NCBI RefSeq assembly: GCF_025950235.1
Contig: NZ_JAPDDT010000022.1
Coordinates: 1 to 64,000 of the forward strand
DNA: 64,000 nt
Direction of reading: 5' to 3'
From: Luteolibacter arcticus
GTDB lineage: Bacteria > Verrucomicrobiota > Verrucomicrobiia > Verrucomicrobiales > Akkermansiaceae
The notes beneath the pieces are model-generated. The model had not been told where the DNA came from. It worked only from the letters and a program-made list of their open reading frames with translations, and ran no database searches. Positions within the stretch are counted from its first letter, which is position 1. Every line of letters starts with the position of its first letter. Both the position numbers and the translations under genes were made by a program. Shown here in pieces: positions 1 to 8,674 of the stretch.

Positions 1-74
1 CGACGATCCCGGCACGCGGTGGCGAACAAGCCCGGGCAATCCAGCGAACTCAGAAAGCGTGCCGAACACTATTG

Positions 75-128
75 GCGGGACGCCCCTCCAACGGACTGGG
101 GCAAGATGCCCCAGCTACTTTTTTCAGA
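75..128. repeat. Hairpin repeat, copy A (terminator-like)
   Basis: A 54-base intergenic element that recurs almost unchanged at 32255-32307. Its core is a perfect 8-bp stem, CTGGGGCA / TGCCCCAG (96-103 and 107-114) with loop AGA, followed by CTACTTTTTT. The stem plus T-run looks like an intrinsic terminator for plus-strand transcription entering from the left. It also lies just past the 3' end of the minus-strand gene at 144-1550. Confidence 0.7.
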
Positions 129-143
129 CAGGCTCCGAAGAGA

Positions 144-1550
144 TCAGATCTTCACCGTTTCGCCGAGCACCGCGACATCGATCGCGCCGTCGTGTTGGCT
201 GGTCAGCGCGTCGCGGAGTGAATTCGCGCGCTCGGGTTCGCCGTGGATCAGCCACACGTTTTTCTTCGGCCCGGTCATGCGGTGAAACCAGTCGAGCAAC
301 TCCGAGTGGTCGGCGTGGCCGGAGAAGGAGTCGATCGCTTCGATCGTCGCACGGACCTTCACCGGTTTGCCAAAGATGTTCACGACCGGCCGACCGTCAC
401 GGATCGCGCGACCCAGCGTGTGGTCGGCGCAGTAGCCCACGAAGAGCACGGTGTTCCGCGGGTTATCGAGCCCGTTCTTGAGATGGTGGCGGATGCGGCC
501 CGCCTCGCACATGCCGGAGGCGGAGATGATGATACACGGACCGTTGGCGGAATCGTTGAGCTTCTTCGAGTCGTTCACGGCGCGGATCAGATGCAGGCCG
601 TCGAAGAGGAACGGGTCGCGCTGGTCGAAGAGGAAGCGATATACCGTTTCGTTGAAGCACTCCGGGTGGATGCGGAAGATCTCGGTGGCATTCACTGCCA
701 GCGGGCTGTCCACATAGACCGGCACCGGCTGCACCTTTCCGGAGTGGAAGAGCTGGTTGAGGATGTAGAGGAGCTGCTGCGTGCGCTCGACGGCGAAGGC
801 CGGGATCATGACCTTGCCGCCTTTCTTCAGGGCGGTTTCCAGGATCTGCCCGAACTCGTCGGTGGCGCCCGTTGGCAGCTCGTGCTCGCGGCCACCGTAG
901 GTGCTTTCCATCAGCACGAAATCCACGTCCCGCACCACGGCGGGGTCGCGCAGGATCTCATTGCCGCCGCGACCGATGTCGCCCGAGAAGAGGAAGCGCT
1001 TGGTCTTGCCGCCATCTTCTTTGTCGATGATCTCTAACAGCACCTGCGCCGCCCCGAGGATGTGACCGGCGTCGTAGAAGGTCACCGACACACCATCGGC
1101 CACTGGCATCGGTCGCTCGTAGCCGAGCGTCACGAACTGGCGGAGGCAGCGCTCGGCGTCTTCCTTTACATAGAGCGGCTTCACGGGTGGCAGGCCGTCC
1201 TTGGCGCGGTCCTTGTTCAGCCACTCGGTATCCTGCTCCTGGATGTGGGCGCTGTCCGCCAGCATGATCTGGCAGAGATCGCGGGTCGCGAAGGTGGTGT
1301 AGATGTTGCCGACAAAGCCCTGCTTGCAGAGATTCGGCAGGTTTCCGCTGTGATCGATGTGGGCGTGCGAGAGGATGACGATGTCGATCTCCTTCGGATC
1401 GAAGTGGGGGAACTTGCAGTTCACCTCGTAGCTGTCCTCGCGGTGGCCTTGATAAAGGCCGCAATCGAGCAGGATGCGGGTACCGTTGACCTCCAGCAAA
1501 TGCTGTGAACCGGTGGTGGTGCCCGCGGCACCGCAGAATTTCAGTTTCAT
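144..1550 (-). CDS. MBL-fold beta-CASP RNase-like metallohydrolase
   Basis: Predicted 468-residue metallo-beta-lactamase-fold protein of the beta-CASP group (RNA-processing exo/endonucleases related to archaeal/eukaryotic mRNA 3'-end processing factors). Visible in order: the metal-binding motif SHAHIDHSG near residue 60, DAGHILGAAQ, ESTYGGREH, a beta-CASP insert with IPAFAVERTQ and DSPLAVNATEIF, IIISASGMCEAGRIRHHL, and the C-terminal histidine motifs FSGHADHSELL and LIHGEPE of the Zn-dependent RNA-metabolising domain. Length is normal for the family. The ATG at 1550 is chosen because the protein opens MKLKFCGAAG there; a TTG six codons upstream is possible, and neither has a Shine-Dalgarno. 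Cytoplasmic RNA maturation or decay is the likely role; substrate unknown. Confidence 0.88.
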   Translation of the reverse strand: MKLKFCGAAGTTTGSQHLLEVNGTRILLDCGLYQGHREDSYEVNCKFPHFDPKEIDIVILSHAHIDHSGNLPNLCKQGFVGNIYTTFATRDLCQIMLADSAHIQEQDTEWLNKDRAKDGLPPVKPLYVKEDAERCLRQFVTLGYERPMPVADGVSVTFYDAGHILGAAQVLLEIIDKEDGGKTKRFLFSGDIGRGGNEILRDPAVVRDVDFVLMESTYGGREHELPTGATDEFGQILETALKKGGKVMIPAFAVERTQQLLYILNQLFHSGKVQPVPVYVDSPLAVNATEIFRIHPECFNETVYRFLFDQRDPFLFDGLHLIRAVNDSKKLNDSANGPCIIISASGMCEAGRIRHHLKNGLDNPRNTVLFVGYCADHTLGRAIRDGRPVVNIFGKPVKVRATIEAIDSFSGHADHSELLDWFHRMTGPKKNVWLIHGEPERANSLRDALTSQHDGAIDVAVLGETVKI

Positions 1551-1668
1551 GGGCTTGTTAGGAAACAAGCACGGGGAGCGGGGGAGGGAAACGGGAAACT
1601 GAGATCAGAATGGAGTGGCGCGGGGGAATGGGATCTTCCTGTTGATTCGATCCGCTCCCAATCTATCG

Positions 1669-1818
1669 GGCCTTCAGCCCTTCGGAGTTCCTGCAACGCA
1701 AAACCCCGCCCGTTGGGCGGGGCTGAGGGATTTCGCCCCTTTGGGGCTGAAGAACTACGGCCTTTCGGCTGAAGAACTACGCCCTTTGCGGCTGAAGAAC
1801 TACGCCCTTTGCGGCTGA
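1669..1818. repeat. Cluster of short palindromic (REP-like) repeats
   Basis: The 295-bp gap between two minus-strand genes is largely filled with repeats. It begins with a CCTTCAGCCCTTCGG palindromic piece. It then has a perfect 8-bp hairpin CCCCGCCC/GGGCGGGG (1704-1711 and 1715-1722). Last come three direct head-to-tail copies of a 22-23-base unit starting GGCTGAAGAACTACG (1745, 1767 and 1790) and a truncated fourth at 1813. Units abut with no spacers, so this is not a CRISPR array. No gene is seen here. Confidence 0.75.
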
Positions 1819-1845
1819 AGAGTAAGGCCTGAAGCGTGAAGTACG

Positions 1846-3837
1846 TCACACCAGCTTCGCCTTCACCGCCTCGATCTCCTCGGTGAGTGACTCCCAGCGC
1901 GTGATGGAGGCTTCGAGCTTCGTGGTCACTTGTTCGATGGTATTGCTGACGAGGCGGAACTTCGCGGGCGATGCGACGACTTCGGGCTTGGAGAGGTCCG
2001 CGGTGGAATTGGCCTGCGCGGTTTCCAGATCGGCGATGCGCTTTTCCAGTGTGACGAGTTCGTCTTCCAGCGGCTTGAGCACCTGGCTGCGGAGCTGGCG
2101 TTGCTCGGCTTCCTGCCGCTTCTGGTCCTTGCGGGAAAGCGATGCCGCTGGCTGCCCGGGGTTTGCCTTGGCTTCCGCCGCGGCGGTGGCCGCGGCAGCG
2201 CGGGAGGAAAGCGTGGCTCCACCTTTCTCGTCTGCCGTCTTTTCGAGATAGTAGGTGATGTTTCCCTGGAACAAACGCGGGTCCTCGCCGGGACGGAACT
2301 CGAGGGTCTTGTGCACCACGGGATCGAGGAAGGCGCGGTTGTGAGAGACAATCATCACCGTGCCGGCGTAGTCGGCCAGCGCACGCCGGAGCACTTCCTG
2401 CGACTGCATGTCGAGGTGGTTCGTCGGCTCGTCCAGGATCAGAAAGTTGGCCGGTGCCACGAGCATGCGGACCAAGGCCACGCGGGACCGTTCGCCGCCG
2501 GAGAGCACGCCGATCTTCTTGAAGACATCGTCACCGCGGAACAGGAAGCAGCCTAACAGATTGCGCGCCTGCGGGGCCGCCTCACGGGAAGCGGCTTCCT
2601 CCACCGTTTCCAGCACCGTCTTGGTCGGATCCAATTCGTCGGCGTGGTTCTGGGAGAAGAAGGAGGTCGCGACTTTCAGGCCGAAGGAATGCTCGCCGCC
2701 GTCCGCGGCTTCCTGGCCGGTGATGATCCGGCAGAAGGTCGATTTGCCTGCGCCATTCGGTCCCACGATCGCGATCCGCTCGCCGCGATTGACCTCGAAG
2801 TCGAAGTTCTTGAACACCTGCAAGGTGCCGTAGGCCTTCGAAACCTTTTCGAGTTTCGCGACCAGATTGCCGCTGGGTGGGGCCGGGGGGAACTTGAAGT
2901 TCATCACCGCATCGGCGGCTTCCGGGGCGGGGATGCGCTCGATCTTGTCGAGCATCTTGATCCGCGACTGCACCAGCGTCGCCTTGTTGGCAGAAGCGCG
3001 GAAACGATCGATGAACCGCTGGATATCGGCGATCTCCCGCTGCTGTGAGGTATATTGCTTGAGCTGGATCTCGCGGCGCAGGACCGACTCCGTCTGATAG
3101 TAAGAGTAGTTGCCGGAATACTCCTCGCAACGGCCGTGGTGGAAAGCCAGCGTGCGAGTGCACAGGCCATCGAGCAGCGCGAGGTCGTGGGAGATCAGGA
3201 TGATCGCGCCGGGGTAGGCGTAGAGATACTGTTCCACCCAGCGCTGGGTGCCGATGTCGAGGTGGTTCGTCGGTTCGTCCAGCAACAGGACTTCGGGCTC
3301 CTGCAGGAACAGCTTGGCCATCGCGATACGCATCTGCCAGCCACCGGAGAAGTGGCCGCAGTCCCGCTCGAAGTCGTCCTTGGAAAAGCCCAGTCCTTGC
3401 AAGACGGACTCCACCTTCGGCTTCATGCGCGCCGGGTCGGTGGAATCGAGCTGGATCTCCAACTCGCCGATTTCCTCAAGCAGTTCACCATAGGGTGACG
3501 ATCGCGGATCCAGCTTTTCGAGTTCCGCGGAAAGCCGGTCGATCTTCTCCTGCAGCGCGATGGTTTCGCCAAAGGCGCGCATCGTCTCGTCCCACAGCGT
3601 GATGCCCTTCACGTGGATGCCTTCCTGCGGCAGGTAGCCGACGCGGGTGCCGCGGGGAACGACGACCTTGCCGCCGGAAACTTCCACGATCCCGGCGATC
3701 GCCTTCATCAGCGTCGATTTTCCCGCGCCGTTGTGACCGGCGAAGGCAATGCGCTCCCTCGGCAGGATCGAGAACGTGAGATCCGAGAAGAGGACGCGGG
3801 CGCCATATTCGACGCGGAGATTGTGGACGGAAAGCAT
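1846..3837 (-). CDS. ABC-F family ATPase (Uup/EttA-like)
   Basis: Predicted 663-residue soluble protein with two ABC ATPase domains and no membrane segments, the hallmark of ABC-F proteins that act on the ribosome. Domain 1 has Walker A GHNGAGKST, signature FSGGWQMRIAMAK and Walker B LLLDEPTNHLD. Domain 2 has GPNGAGKST, LSGGERSR and LILDEPTNHLD. Between them is the helical linker (RREIQLKQYTSQQREIADI...) typical of ABC-F. The last ~100 residues form a charged coiled coil like the Uup/YheS tail. The start is set at ATG 3837 (MLSVHNLRVEYG), since upstream in-frame codons run into the divergent gene at 3960 and encode a low-complexity Pro/Arg stretch. It could relieve translational stalling or give resistance; the sequence does not decide which. 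Confidence 0.92.
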   Translation of the reverse strand: MLSVHNLRVEYGARVLFSDLTFSILPRERIAFAGHNGAGKSTLMKAIAGIVEVSGGKVVVPRGTRVGYLPQEGIHVKGITLWDETMRAFGETIALQEKIDRLSAELEKLDPRSSPYGELLEEIGELEIQLDSTDPARMKPKVESVLQGLGFSKDDFERDCGHFSGGWQMRIAMAKLFLQEPEVLLLDEPTNHLDIGTQRWVEQYLYAYPGAIILISHDLALLDGLCTRTLAFHHGRCEEYSGNYSYYQTESVLRREIQLKQYTSQQREIADIQRFIDRFRASANKATLVQSRIKMLDKIERIPAPEAADAVMNFKFPPAPPSGNLVAKLEKVSKAYGTLQVFKNFDFEVNRGERIAIVGPNGAGKSTFCRIITGQEAADGGEHSFGLKVATSFFSQNHADELDPTKTVLETVEEAASREAAPQARNLLGCFLFRGDDVFKKIGVLSGGERSRVALVRMLVAPANFLILDEPTNHLDMQSQEVLRRALADYAGTVMIVSHNRAFLDPVVHKTLEFRPGEDPRLFQGNITYYLEKTADEKGGATLSSRAAAATAAAEAKANPGQPAASLSRKDQKRQEAEQRQLRSQVLKPLEDELVTLEKRIADLETAQANSTADLSKPEVVASPAKFRLVSNTIEQVTTKLEASITRWESLTEEIEAVKAKLV

Positions 3838-3959
3838 GCGGCGGCGCGGAGACTTGCGGGACAGCGCCGCGGGGTCAAGGGAAGGGGTACGGAGCGATGC
3901 GTCCGAGCCGGCCGAGATTTGGGATAGAAAACGGAAAGAAAGTTCGTTAATTGGGGGCC

Positions 3960-5192
3960 GTGCGACGTTTTCTGCTGCTTCTGGCTCTGGTGCAAAGCGC
4001 TCCGGCGGAGGCGGACTATTGGGATCTGCCGCCGATCCGGTATTCGGACACGAAGGCGGTGGATTCGCTGGCAAAGCTCGCCGCCGACTTGGAATCCGGG
4101 ACCCGGCGGATCGAGGGGGCGACGGCCTTGGACCGGCTGAAGTTCGTGCTGCGCGAGTTGCGGGTGCCGGCGGAGTCGCAGGTGCTCGTGTTTTCCAAGA
4201 CCAGCCACCAGAACCCGCTGATTCACCCGAAGAACCCGCGGGCGCTCTTTTTCTCGGAGGATGCGTATGTCGGCTATGTGCCGGGCGGCGTGATCGAGGC
4301 GGTGGTCCACGATCCGGTGTTGGGGCCGGTGTTTTATACGATCGATGCGAGTCCCAAGGACGGCCTGAAAATCGAGCGGGATCTCTCCAACTGCATGTCC
4401 TGCCACGGCACCACGCGGACCGAAGGTGTGCCCGGTCTGCAGGTGCGCTCGGTCTTTCCCAATGTCGACGGTCACCCCCTGCTGGCGATGGGGACCAGCC
4501 ATGTGAATCACGACACGCCGCTGCCGGAGCGCTGGGGCGGCTACTATGTGACGGGCCGCAGTTCGCTGCCGCATCTGGGGAATCGCACCTACGAGGAAGG
4601 TGGCGACGGAACGCCGCAGCCGAGCGATTTGGTAGAGGTCACCGGCTTGATCGACGCCTCGAAGTATCTGCGGCCGACGAGCGACATCGTGGCGCTCATG
4701 GTCCTGGAGCACCAATGCCGGATGCATAACCTGCTGACCGCGGCATCGATGCAGTACCGCCGCGCGCATTTCCTGAGCCGGGCGCTGGACCGGCAGGGTG
4801 ACCCGGACGCGGGCAGTGCCGGGCGCGTGGCGGATGGAGCGGCGGAGAAAATCGCCGAGTGCCTGTTCTTCAAGGACGAGGCCGATCCGGGTGAAGGGAT
4901 CGAAGGTGGCGAGGCCTTCCAGAAGACCTTCGCGGCGCACTATCCGCGGACGAAGAACGGTGAGTCGCTGGTGGATTTCCAGCTCTACGGCCGCATCTTC
5001 AAGAACCGCTGCTCCTACATGGTCTATTCACAGGCCTTCTTCGATCTGCCGCCACGGGTGAAGTCGGCGGTGATCGCAAAGATGAAGGCCGTGCTCGCGG
5101 GTGAGGAGCCGGCCTTCGACTGGTTGAAGGAATCGGAGCGGAAACGGATCTCCACCATTCTAACGGAAACGCTGCCGGACTGGCAGGGGTGA
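3960..5192 (+). CDS. Secreted c-type heme protein, function unknown
   Basis: Predicted 410-residue exported protein. GTG 3960 gives MRRFLLLLALVQSAPAEAD, a clean signal peptide; an in-frame TTG three codons earlier (3951) is an alternative. One heme-c site is seen, NCMSCHGT (CxxCH, about residue 144), followed by a conserved-looking block SHVNHDTPLPERWGGYYVTG. A single CxxCH in a large protein fits a periplasmic electron-transfer or cytochrome-associated role, but no enzymatic domain is recognised. The family resembles uncharacterised heme proteins I associate with Planctomycetes and Verrucomicrobia; this is memory, not a search. It is divergent from the ABC-F gene and convergent with the next gene, separated by a strong inverted repeat. 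Confidence 0.8.
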   Translation: MRRFLLLLALVQSAPAEADYWDLPPIRYSDTKAVDSLAKLAADLESGTRRIEGATALDRLKFVLRELRVPAESQVLVFSKTSHQNPLIHPKNPRALFFSEDAYVGYVPGGVIEAVVHDPVLGPVFYTIDASPKDGLKIERDLSNCMSCHGTTRTEGVPGLQVRSVFPNVDGHPLLAMGTSHVNHDTPLPERWGGYYVTGRSSLPHLGNRTYEEGGDGTPQPSDLVEVTGLIDASKYLRPTSDIVALMVLEHQCRMHNLLTAASMQYRRAHFLSRALDRQGDPDAGSAGRVADGAAEKIAECLFFKDEADPGEGIEGGEAFQKTFAAHYPRTKNGESLVDFQLYGRIFKNRCSYMVYSQAFFDLPPRVKSAVIAKMKAVLAGEEPAFDWLKESERKRISTILTETLPDWQG

Positions 5193-5207
5193 CCGGGACC
5201 TGCGGTA

Positions 5208-5270
5208 CCGGCCGGCTGATGGGAAGGACATCTTGGGGGGAGTAGGATGTCCTCCGTCACCGCCGGCCGG
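5208..5270. terminator. Nested inverted repeat between convergent genes
   Basis: An outer 9-bp pair CCGGCCGGC (5208-5216) and GCCGGCCGG (5262-5270) encloses an inner 7-bp pair GGACATC (5226-5232) and GATGTCC (5246-5252). It sits between genes that converge (stops at 5192 on + and 5321 on -), the expected place for a bidirectional terminator. There is no T-run, so termination is inferred from position and structure. Confidence 0.6.
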
Positions 5271-5320
5271 CCCGGTTAGGTCGGGGGGATGGGTGCAGAG
5301 GGTGAACAACCTCTTTGAAA

Positions 5321-6340
5321 TCATTGACTGATCTCGCCCATTTGGGCGCGGATCTGAAGGGTGCGATCGACGGAAAAGGTGATGTGGCTGAGGCGCTCGA
5401 GTCCGAACGGGGTGCGGGTCAGCATTTCGATGGTGTAGATGCCATCGGTGGTAGCCAGTGAGCTGTAGTCGGAGACCGAGACGAGGTTGCCTGCGCTATA
5501 CTCGTTGGTGTTATTCCATGTGGAGCCGGGAAGGACGGCACCCTCCGTGCCCAGTTTTTCCGGGCCCTTGTAGATCTGGAGCCAGATGCTGGAGCCCGGG
5601 TAAACATCGGTGTAGGTGGCCGAGAGCGTCGGCAAGTTGAAGCGGATCTTTTGACCGGCGGTGATTCCTTGGACGCCGCCGGAGGCGACCGGCCAGACTT
5701 GCACGAGGGCGGTGGCAATCTGGGATTGGGTGATGGTGCCGTCGCTCAGTGCATGGATCACGAAGTGCTCCTCGCCGTTGACCTTCGAGGGGTCGGCGGC
5801 CTTCAAGTTCGTGACCGGAAAGCTCAGGGCCGCGGTGCCATTGGTGGTGATGTAGGCGCTCGTCAGTGGCTTGCCGCCCAGGGCGGTGGTGAGCGGAATC
5901 GATGTTTGCTTGGCGGCGGTGTAGGCGGCGGTGTGATGTTCCATCAACACGCGGGTCGAGGCCAGCGGCAGGCCCGTGCCGGCGAGGAGGCCCGAGACGG
6001 TATAGGTCACGGTGAACGGTTGGTCAGCGCGGGTGCGGGGGACCTTGGTGTAAGGATCCAACGTCTTGACGGTGATGCTGGCGGCGGGCAGGTAGGCTCC
6101 GACCAGCTTCTGATCGAGCAGGTAGTCCTTGGCGTTGGCCTGCTCGATGGTCCAGAGCTGGAACAGCGAACCCTTGCCTTCCAGCACGCCCGAGGATGCG
6201 GCCTGGCCCTTGGAAACGACGGGCATGTTCCACGCCACGCCTGTTTCCTGCTGGGTCTGGCGGATGAAATTGGTGTAGCCTTCTCCTGCGGCGAATGCCT
6301 GCGAGCAGAGAACAAGGCTGGATAGAAGGAGCGCTTTCAT
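5321..6340 (-). CDS. Secreted protein of unknown function (operon gene 3)
   Basis: Predicted 339-residue exported protein starting MKALLLSSLVLCSQAFA (signal peptide) at ATG 6340. The mature part is rich in Thr, Ser, Leu and Val with repeated beta-strand-like segments (SASITVKTLDPYTK, VTYTVSGLLAGTG, IRFNLPTLSATYTDVYPG), suggesting one or more immunoglobulin-like beta domains; no catalytic motif is recognised. It is the last gene of a three-gene minus-strand operon: its ATG overlaps the stop of the upstream gene (ATGA), which implies translational coupling. All three products carry signal peptides, so they probably act together outside the inner membrane. An upstream extension to 6436 exists but would overlap the previous gene by ~100 bases. 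Confidence 0.75.
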   Translation of the reverse strand: MKALLLSSLVLCSQAFAAGEGYTNFIRQTQQETGVAWNMPVVSKGQAASSGVLEGKGSLFQLWTIEQANAKDYLLDQKLVGAYLPAASITVKTLDPYTKVPRTRADQPFTVTYTVSGLLAGTGLPLASTRVLMEHHTAAYTAAKQTSIPLTTALGGKPLTSAYITTNGTAALSFPVTNLKAADPSKVNGEEHFVIHALSDGTITQSQIATALVQVWPVASGGVQGITAGQKIRFNLPTLSATYTDVYPGSSIWLQIYKGPEKLGTEGAVLPGSTWNNTNEYSAGNLVSVSDYSSLATTDGIYTIEMLTRTPFGLERLSHITFSVDRTLQIRAQMGEISQ

Positions 6341-6849
6341 CGGGTGGAGGCTACGGGAGTGGCAGGCGGCTGGGTGCGGACGGAGATCGGACCGCCGAGA
6401 TGGACGGCCACAACGACCTTGTTGAACTTCTGCCATGCCTCGAGACGGCTGGGAGGAAGCGGCTTCTTGCCCGCGGCGTGATCAAAGGTGACTTCTTCGG
6501 TGAAGAGCCAGTTGCGGTTGACGGTGAGAAACTCGATCCAGGGAAGCAGGGTTCCGACGGGCTTGGCACCCACACGCGCGGCGAATGCCGGCGGGACATG
6601 AAGGACTGCGCCCTTCGGGACGATCGTCCAGTGGATGCCGTCGTTGAGGATATCGGATTGCTTGATCAACGATTGATCCCCCGGGCGAACCACCGGTGCT
6701 TCCGTGGCTGCTGCCGGTTGTGGGATGGCCGCGAGCGGGGAGGCGGACTTCTGACGCGCCGCGATTTCCGCGGGCGTGATGCGGTCTGTCATCGTCGGAG
6801 CGGCCAAGGTTACATTGGCGAGAGCGAGCAGGAGCAGGGTGGCTTTCAT
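6337..6849 (-). CDS. Small secreted protein of unknown function (operon gene 2)
   Basis: Predicted 170-residue protein with an N-terminal signal peptide (MKATLLLLALANVTLA). The body has an Ala/Pro-rich linker, then DILNDGIHWTIVPKGAVLHVPP and LPWIEFLTVNRNWLFTEEVT, with no recognised domain. The start is ATG 6849; the longer reading frame to 6903 begins with a Ser/Pro stretch lacking signal-peptide character. It lies between two other exported unknowns, 37 bases after the stop of the gene starting at 7600 and with a 4-base ATGA overlap with the gene below. The co-directional, tightly packed arrangement supports a shared envelope function that the sequence does not reveal. Confidence 0.72.
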   Translation of the reverse strand: MKATLLLLALANVTLAAPTMTDRITPAEIAARQKSASPLAAIPQPAAATEAPVVRPGDQSLIKQSDILNDGIHWTIVPKGAVLHVPPAFAARVGAKPVGTLLPWIEFLTVNRNWLFTEEVTFDHAAGKKPLPPSRLEAWQKFNKVVVAVHLGGPISVRTQPPATPVASTR

Positions 6850-6886
6850 CCGGGGGGAGATGAGGGGGTGGGGGGAGACAGAGGGG

Positions 6887-7600
6887 TTATTCGAAGGTGA
6901 CAAGGACCACGAGGTCCTGCAGGTCGAAGCCGGAGTTGGAGGTGTTGGTCTGGCCCAGCTCCATGAGCAGGATCAGGTCACGGTCACCGATCTTCACGGT
7001 CTTCGTCACCGTGTCCATGTAGGGCTTGAGGAAGCTTTCGATGGAACTGCCGTTGAGCGCCGGTACCGTGGTGGGGACACGGTCGCCGTTCGTCAGCATG
7101 ACCAGGTTCTTGGTGGTCTGCGCGGTGTTGTAGAGAGGCAGCCAGCCGCCGTCGCGGTAGCCGCGGCCGGCGAAGTTGATGGTATCGCCTTTCTTCACGT
7201 TGGTCTGTAGCACCGGAATGCCGGGCAGCACGTTGGTCTGAAGACCATAGTAGATCCGCGACCAAGAGGCGCTGTTCTTGCTCCACATGACCTCGACCGG
7301 GAGGAACGAGAGAATGGATTCCTGGAACGAGGCACCAAGCACGCGGACCTTCATCTTGAGATCCTTCTTCGGCTTGATGATGTTCGGCGGGACAATTTCC
7401 ACCACGCTGGTGACCGGCGCGGGGTATTCGATTTCCCAAGTGAGCTGGGACTTCATGCCGACGCGCACCAGGTCACGATCGACGCTGAGAGTGCCGCGGG
7501 GGATGTCGAGGTCGGCTGCGGAGGCGATGCCAAGGAGAGACAAGCACGCAAACGCGCCGATCGCCAGGCATCTGCCACCGAGGGGCAGAGGGAATTTCAT
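6887..7600 (-). CDS. Secreted protein of unknown function (operon gene 1)
   Basis: Predicted 237-residue exported protein; residues 1-28 form a signal peptide ending IASA-A. The mature part opens DLDIPRGTLSVDRDLVRVG, then a beta-rich domain with SQLTWEIEYPAPVTSVVEIVPP, and later ILLMELGQTNTSNSGFDLQDLVVLVTFE at the C-terminus. The pattern of alternating hydrophobic residues suggests a beta-sandwich adhesion or matrix-type fold. It is first in the operon 7600-5321. The AT-rich stretch at about 7730-7790 is the only obvious place for a promoter. No homologous family is recognised from memory beyond uncharacterised verrucomicrobial proteins. Confidence 0.75.
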   Translation of the reverse strand: MKFPLPLGGRCLAIGAFACLSLLGIASAADLDIPRGTLSVDRDLVRVGMKSQLTWEIEYPAPVTSVVEIVPPNIIKPKKDLKMKVRVLGASFQESILSFLPVEVMWSKNSASWSRIYYGLQTNVLPGIPVLQTNVKKGDTINFAGRGYRDGGWLPLYNTAQTTKNLVMLTNGDRVPTTVPALNGSSIESFLKPYMDTVTKTVKIGDRDLILLMELGQTNTSNSGFDLQDLVVLVTFE

Positions 7601-7868
7601 GGGGGGTGGGGGGGGTGACAGCGTCAGCGGGGGGGCTGACGGGGACCATGAAACGGCCGCGGGGCCCGAAAATCAAGAGGTCCGGCGCATACTACGCGAT
7701 TGCGTAATCCCGGTGAGGGTGGGCGAAAATTCGATGTAGATCATTGATTTATAGTGCTCTTATACCCCAATAAAAATCCCCGCGGTTGGCATATGGAACG
7801 CCGGCCGCAGGGATGGGATTTAGTTCGGAAAACTTAATCAAGTTCTCAACCCAGCTCTCAATCGAGCT
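7601..7868. other. AT-rich intergenic region, probable promoter of the 7600-5321 operon
   Basis: A 268-bp gap with no gene. The stretch 7735-7785 is markedly AT-rich against the GC-rich surroundings. Read on the minus strand it holds TATAAG and TATAAA-like -10 candidates, but no convincing -35. The promoter call is inference from composition and position. Confidence 0.35.
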
Positions 7869-8369
7869 TTATTTGTCGAGGATCGAGTTCCAGTGCTCCA
7901 CGTGATCCTTCTGGCTTTCGAAAAGCGCGGTGGTGTCGTCGTGGATGGTGATCGACTTGATCGAATCGCCCTGGCGGATGGCATTCACCACGTCCTGGCC
8001 CTTGGTGACTTCGCCGAAGACGGCGTGCTTGCCATCGAGGTGCGGGGTTGCGAGGTGGGTGACGAAGAACTGGCTGCCATTTGTGTTCGGACCGGCGTTG
8101 GCCATCGAGAAGAGGCCCGGCTTGTCGTGCTTGAGCGAGCGGTCGATCTCATCGGCGAACTTGTACCCGGGACCGCCACGGCCGGTGCCGGTCGGGTCAC
8201 CGCCCTGGATCATGAAATTGGCGATCACCCGGTGGAAGGCCACGCCCTCGTAGTAGCCGCGCTTGGCGAGATTGAGGAAATTGGCGGAGGTGATGGGCAC
8301 CTTGGAGGCAAAGATGGTGCCTTCGATATCTCCCTTGTCGGTGTGCAGCGTGATGCGGATGTCGGACAT
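7869..8369 (-). CDS. Peptidyl-prolyl cis-trans isomerase, cyclophilin type
   Basis: Predicted 166-residue single-domain cyclophilin that catalyses cis-trans isomerisation of Xaa-Pro bonds. The family core is clear: FHRVIANFMIQGGDPTGTGRG, GLFSMANAGPNTNGSQFFVT, then LDGKHAVFGEVTKGQDVV. The active-site Arg of FHRV and the Gln/Phe of SQFFV are present. It starts directly with the domain (MSDIRITLHTDKG) and lacks a signal peptide, so it is cytoplasmic, like PpiB. ATG 8369 is chosen; the frame opens five codons upstream without a better signal. It follows an AT-rich gap, so it probably has its own promoter. The C-terminal HVEHWNSILDK is slightly extended compared with minimal cyclophilins. Confidence 0.93.
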   Translation of the reverse strand: MSDIRITLHTDKGDIEGTIFASKVPITSANFLNLAKRGYYEGVAFHRVIANFMIQGGDPTGTGRGGPGYKFADEIDRSLKHDKPGLFSMANAGPNTNGSQFFVTHLATPHLDGKHAVFGEVTKGQDVVNAIRQGDSIKSITIHDDTTALFESQKDHVEHWNSILDK

Positions 8370-8436
8370 GGCCGCTAGCCTCACCGAAGGCAGCGACCGG
8401 AGGCCAGAAGGAAATGCGTTTCCCGCGGGCTCACGC

Positions 8437-8646
8437 TCACACGTCGTGGTGGAACCACAGTGTCACGCACAATGCGGCTCCCACCGACCAGGTCACCCAT
8501 GCCCACGGGGTAAAGTAGGGATAGATCATGAGCGCGAGACCGATCGCGACCGGCTTCCAGCGGTCCAGCGCCTTCCCATATCGCCACGCACCGATGCCGA
8601 TGATGCTGAAGAGCAAGCCGGCGATGATGTTGGATGGCTGAAACAT
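8437..8646 (-). CDS. Small two-helix membrane protein
   Basis: Predicted 69-residue protein from ATG 8646 with two hydrophobic segments (NIIAGLLFSIIGIGAWRYG and VAIGLALMIYPYF...WVTWSVGAALCVTLW). The spacing and a KALDRWKP loop resemble a small family often labelled amino-acid transport protein, which is not a demonstrated function. It is 28 bases downstream of gluQ on the same strand, so it is probably cotranscribed with it. The longer reading frame to 8745 would overlap gluQ and looks like read-through of GC-rich sequence. Confidence 0.65.
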   Translation of the reverse strand: MFQPSNIIAGLLFSIIGIGAWRYGKALDRWKPVAIGLALMIYPYFTPWAWVTWSVGAALCVTLWFHHDV

Positions 8647-8674
8647 CGGGAGAGGCTTAGCATTTGCTTCCCGC

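Noticed and set aside
1745..1812. Possible CRISPR array
   Set aside because: The units are contiguous with no spacers and no cas genes are present.
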